Origin: Pilasporangium apinafurcum
Taxonomy: Eukaryota > Oomycota > Peronosporomycetes > Pythiales > Pythiaceae
Assembly: GCA_001600495.1 (NCBI GenBank)
Contig: BCKE01000113.1
Location: 1-36,633 of the forward strand
Direction: 5' to 3'
Length of the DNA stretch: 36,633 nt
The translations under genes and the position numbers were made by a program. The notes beneath the pieces were generated by a model. The model saw only the letters and a list, made by a program, of their open reading frames with translations. It did not search any database and was not told where the DNA came from. Of this stretch, positions 33,481-36,633 are shown piece by piece. Numbering within the stretch: the stretch's first letter is position 1; every line of letters begins with the position of its first letter.

Positions 33481-34050
33481 CTATTTATAGTTGACTGGCT
33501 TGGCAAACGGCGATAACGCGTCAACGCCGGAGAACTTGTCCAGATTCGTGTAGCCGTAGTCGTCTTTCGAGACTGAAAGCTTCAGAGTAGTGCGAGAGTG
33601 ACGCCTAGAAACCTGTAGCACTGGGCAGCGCTCGTTCCAATCCCGATCCCAAATCTTCTTGTGCGTTTTGTACCTATGATTCCCAATATCACCACATGGA
33701 AGGTAGAAATTGCATCCATGAGCCCATAGTCGCGTGGCTCAATAGTGTTTTTCTCCGTAGAACACAAACGACGAGTAAGGGTCACTGCATACCTCTTTGA
33801 TGTTCTTACTATGGCCAAAATTGAGTCTACCGGTCCATTGAGACATCAAGCGCGGCTTTGGGGTGCTTTTCTTCTTGATCCAGACGGTCGCAAGAAACTG
33901 AAGTATGACATCTGAGTCGAGAGTTTGTGATAATCATAAAATGAGAAGCGGCTTTCTCCGTCGATTGATATCGTCTCCATCTCTCGTTTGGTGGTGTACT
34001 TGGTCGAGGACACTAGTCAGTGTCGAGTTTGGTAGCATCTTTCACATGTT
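33481..34050 (-). pseudogene. Relic of a GT60-type glycosyltransferase
   Basis: The minus strand reads in one frame as a decayed copy of the C-terminal half of the 34682-36081 gene. It has KSTPKPRLMSQWTGRLNFG (intact: KTVTKPRLMSQLAGGFNFG), DPYSSFVFYGEKHY, then a stop, then ATRLWAHGCNFYLP and IWDRDWNERCPVLQ. It ends FSGVDALSPFAKPVNYK with a normal stop at 33481. In-frame TGA codons lie at 33739-33741 and near 33934, and about 14 codons are missing before FSGVDAL compared with the intact gene. Similarity fades near 34050. The N-terminal half and the membrane anchor are absent, and a terminal-repeat element begins 50 bp further on. Divergence from the intact copy is large, so this is an old duplicate. 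Confidence 0.85.
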
Positions 34051-34097
34051 TCTGGGAAATAATACACCATTTTTCGAAAGGGTAATGATATTTCTAC

Positions 34098-34386
34098 TAG
34101 GGATGCGAGAAGTATTTAACGCGTTAAATAATTTTTTCGTTAAAAATAGTTAATAACTGTTTTTAAAAGTATTTAAACGTTAAAAAAAGCCCCATATGAA
34201 ATATTTCCTTATCCCTCACACTTGGCCCAACAGAAGCAGTTTTGTTTAGGAGAGTGTTGGTAAATTTCGTGCTGATTTCATTACTGAATTTTAAAAGTTA
34301 TTAACAGTTAAATATTTTGTGGAAAATTTGCACGAAACTGTTATTAACCAATTTTACAGTATTTAACGTGTGAAATTGCAACCCTA
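34098..34386. mobile_element. MITE-like element with TAGGG..CCCTA ends (hAT-like)
   Basis: A 289-bp AT-rich non-coding block starts TAGGGATGCGAGAAGTATTT and ends with the reverse complement of TAGGGTTGCAA. Just inside both ends lie related TTTAAC motifs. Its last 163 bp recur exactly, inverted, at 36471-36633, which shows a mobile or dispersed repeat. The ends resemble hAT-type termini, but no clean 8-bp target duplication is visible, so the class is tentative. It sits between the glycosyltransferase relic and the intact gene. Confidence 0.7.
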
Positions 34387-34387
34387 C

Positions 34388-34476
34388 AAAAACCCGCTCA
34401 TTTTTCAAACAGAGATCATAAAAGAAACCTAAAAAAAATATTATATGATCTCTGTTTGAAAAATGAGCGGGTTTTT
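34388..34476. repeat. Perfect 33-bp inverted repeat (hairpin)
   Basis: Arms 34388-34420 and 34444-34476 are perfect reverse complements (the left arm starts AAAAACCCGCTCATTTTTC) around a 23-base AT-rich loop. The left arm starts two bases after the end of the 34098-34386 element. An RNA copy would fold into a long perfect stem. It may be a second tiny transposable element, an insertion scar or a small-RNA precursor. Confidence 0.85.
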
Positions 34477-34681
34477 AGTCATATTTGAGTCCCGTATTCT
34501 CAAATTCCTAAAATAGGGTGGTCTTCCAGTGGAATCGCACTATACCGAGGTCGAATTTGTACATTTTTTTTCGCAGCGCGTGGCAGTCAGTCAGTGCGTC
34601 AATTAGGCTGAAGAAACGCACAACGAGTCACCAAACAAACAGCGAAAGGATCTGTCTGTCTGGTGAGGGGAGAAATTCAGA

Positions 34682-36081
34682 ATGAACCAGTACCAGCAGC
34701 CCTATGGACGTGTCAGCAGCCGCGATCGAGAGCGACGGCGCTCCGGATTGGACACGCGCTTTGCCGTACTCATGGTCTTTCCAATCATCTGCCTCGTTGT
34801 CGTCCTCTACGAGTTCCTCTACCTCCAACAATACACGGCCAACGAAACTCAAGAACAGGAACAAGCTGCTCGTTTACGTGCTAATGACGAACTTATAGTA
34901 CCCACTATCGCGCCCACCAAAGCGCCTACACTGATTAACGGACGTCGAACGATCGTGCTGATTGCCAACTACCGTGACTCCACAAGGTACGGACAACGAA
35001 TGCAATTTCTGTTGGAGCGTGTTACTGACAGTACCGAGTATATGGTGTTGGGTATATAGGTGCTCGGAAACGATTCGCTCTATTTTTGATAATGCAGTGG
35101 AGCCTGATCTGATCAAGATCAGTATATTCGATCAGATATATGCTGCGGAGGGAGAGCGTCCATGCATAGAACTATATTGCAAGCTCATGGGGGAAGAAAA
35201 CTGCCGTAGATCACAGCTCGTTTCTTCCCAAATCGACGCTGCCGATGCAAAGGTGTGTATTTTTCTATTGGGTTTCACTTTTGTGGGTTGGTGATTAACT
35301 GTGATGTATAATTGTGTTTATCTAGGGCCCTACCGCAGCTCGTTATGAAACAGAGAAAGCCATTACTGATGAGGATTTCGCTCTAGCGATTGATTCACAT
35401 ATCGTGTTTATCCCGAGATGGGACGAGAAGCTCATTGGCCAGTGGGATTCGTTGGAGAATCCAAATGCTATCATCACGGTGTATCCCAAGTCGACGGAAC
35501 ATCTCGAGGGCCACGCGGTCGATGACAAATTGCAGCTAATGTGTGTCGCTCGTATTGAAACACAAGACAAGGACGCAATGGTGCAGTATGGAGCACCTAT
35601 TTGGATCGACAAGAAGACGGTAACCAAGCCACGCTTGATGTCCCAATTGGCAGGAGGTTTCAACTTTGGTAGCGGCAAGCAAGCACGAGAGATCCGCAAC
35701 GATCCATATACTCCGTATTTGTTTCATGGAGAAGAGTACTCGCGCGCGGCGCGGCTCTGGACCCACGGCTACGATTTTTACACGCCTTCGGAGGACGTGG
35801 TCTACCACTGGTACGAGAAACGAAAAGTGGTATGGGAACGGGACTGGAGTGAGCGCTACGTGGTGCAGCAGTCGTCCAAGCGTCGGATCCGCTACTCCCT
35901 TGGGCTTCCTGTTACTAAAGAAGACTTTAATCGTACCGATATCGAGAAATTCCGCATCGGAACAAAGCGCACAATGGAACAATGGAAGGAATTTTCCGGA
36001 ATTGATCCACTAGCACCATACATCAGTGCAGACGCCGAACAGTTTAAGAACTGCCGCGAGTTGGAGTATGTGCCCTATTAA
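34682..36081 (+). CDS. Type II membrane GlcNAc-transferase-like protein (GT60 family)
   Basis: Exons 34682-34986, 35060-35252 and 35326-36081, with two 73-bp introns, give 417 residues. After a short basic cytoplasmic tail, one membrane anchor lies at about residues 27-48 (FAVLMVFPIICLVVVLYEFL), followed by a stalk. The catalytic domain has the family landmarks: IVLIANYRDSTRCSETIRSIF near residue 91 (the first splice join restores the Arg codon), AIDSHIVFIPRWDEKLIGQW near 187 with the Asp-Ser-His metal site, QLAGGFNFGSG near 275, and HGEEYSRAARLWTHGYDFY near 300. These match the family of the Skp1 hydroxyproline GlcNAc-transferase. A Golgi-anchored location, rather than cytosolic Skp1 modification, is implied by the anchor; substrate unknown. 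A broken paralogue lies upstream on the opposite strand. Confidence 0.88.
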
Positions 36082-36470
36082 CGTCATTAAATGCAGTTGA
36101 TGTATGGAGCAAGAAAGATATCTGAGATGAATTACGATTTTTATGGAGATGCTTGTGTGTTACCATTGAGTGAGAACAAATACCAAAAAAATTTCGTGTG
36201 ATGTGGTCCGTCGATTCCTTCCCCTGGGAATTTAATGAGAACGACAGGATTACTTTGTTGCATAGGATGGCGTGCATGCAACAGTGCAATTAGCTTCAAA
36301 ATAGTGCTGCTCATTGTCGCAATGTGACACAGAGTGGAGAGTTTTGAGAATGCTCGATCAGCTGGCCTTGTATCCCATCCGTAAATCTACATAGAGCGTA
36401 TTATAATGTAGTACCACGGTAGGTAAAAGTGTTGCACAATAAACAAAGAGCAATCTGTATTTGTTTATTC
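36082..36470. other. Spacer after the glycosyltransferase gene
   Basis: About 390 bp with stops in all frames, presumably the 3' untranslated region followed by AT-rich spacer. No gene or RNA was recognised. Confidence 0.5.
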
Positions 36471-36633
36471 TAGGGTTGCAATTTCACACGTTAAATACTG
36501 TAAAATTGGTTAATAACAGTTTCGTGCAAATTTTCCACAAAATATTTAACTGTTAATAACTTTTAAAATTCAGTAATGAAATCAGCACGAAATTTACCAA
36601 CACTCTCCTAAACAAAACTGCTTCTGTTGGGCC
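36471..36633 (-). mobile_element. Inverted copy of the TAGGG-ended element, cut by the window end
   Basis: Starts TAGGGTTGCAATTTCACACG and is the exact reverse complement of 34224-34386 over all 163 bases that I compared. It continues past the window. With the copy at 34098 it flanks the glycosyltransferase gene in opposite orientation. The lack of differences suggests recent movement or gene conversion. Confidence 0.8.

Noticed and set aside
33582-33818. 78-codon minus-strand frame in the relic region
   Set aside because: It is out of frame with the glycosyltransferase similarity and carries none of its motifs.

Overview
The window looks like a piece of an oomycete (stramenopile) nuclear genome. 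The signs are very short spliceosomal introns (52-98 bp, mostly 64-75) with GT..AG ends, tightly packed genes alternating between strands, a START/FYVE-type protein of the kind expanded in oomycetes, a GT60-type glycosyltransferase, a ubiquitin with Gln at position 28, and small terminal-inverted-repeat elements in AT-rich gaps. The species cannot be read from the sequence. All exon models below were built by eye from reading-frame continuity and splice sites; there is no transcript evidence.

Layout. 1-1257: AT-rich, no confident gene. 1258-3147 (+): FYVE-finger protein. 3237-5386 (-): three-exon coiled-coil protein. 5724-6320 (-): ubiquitin fused to ribosomal protein eS30. 6589-7667 (+): five-exon mitochondrial lipoyl-domain-like protein whose lipoylation lysine is replaced. 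7745-26827 (-): one giant eight-exon gene of about 6,200 codons with a predicted signal peptide. It combines cadherin-like/tandem-95-type beta-sandwich modules with two large blocks of ELWxxDGT repeats. 26910-27252 (-): three-exon gene for a 73-residue protein, 82 bp upstream of the giant gene. 28101-31355 (+): NAT10/Kre33-type RNA cytidine acetyltransferase. 31496-31890 (-): 103-residue single-pass membrane protein. 32194-33321 (+): membrane-anchored ADP-ribosylglycohydrolase/J1-crystallin-like protein. 33481 to about 34050 (-): broken glycosyltransferase copy. 34682-36081 (+): three-exon type II membrane glycosyltransferase, apparently the intact paralogue. A 289-bp terminal-inverted-repeat element (34098-34386) and an inverted copy running off the end (36471-36633) flank this last gene.

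The main point of interest is the giant gene. All of its splice junctions keep one reading frame over 19 kb. The two ELWxxDGT blocks each hold seven repeats. They match one to one, including the same inserted cysteine-containing module after repeat 1 and the same irregular repeat 4, so a whole block was duplicated. The second copy carries two introns inside the inserted module that the first copy lacks. The likely product is a very large secreted or cell-surface protein; its function is unknown.

The remaining genes are mostly housekeeping (ribosome biogenesis and rRNA/tRNA acetylation, ubiquitin/ribosome, endosomal lipid binding, mitochondrial, glycosylation). They sit in convergent or divergent pairs with short gaps, and nothing suggests they work with the giant protein as a pathway.
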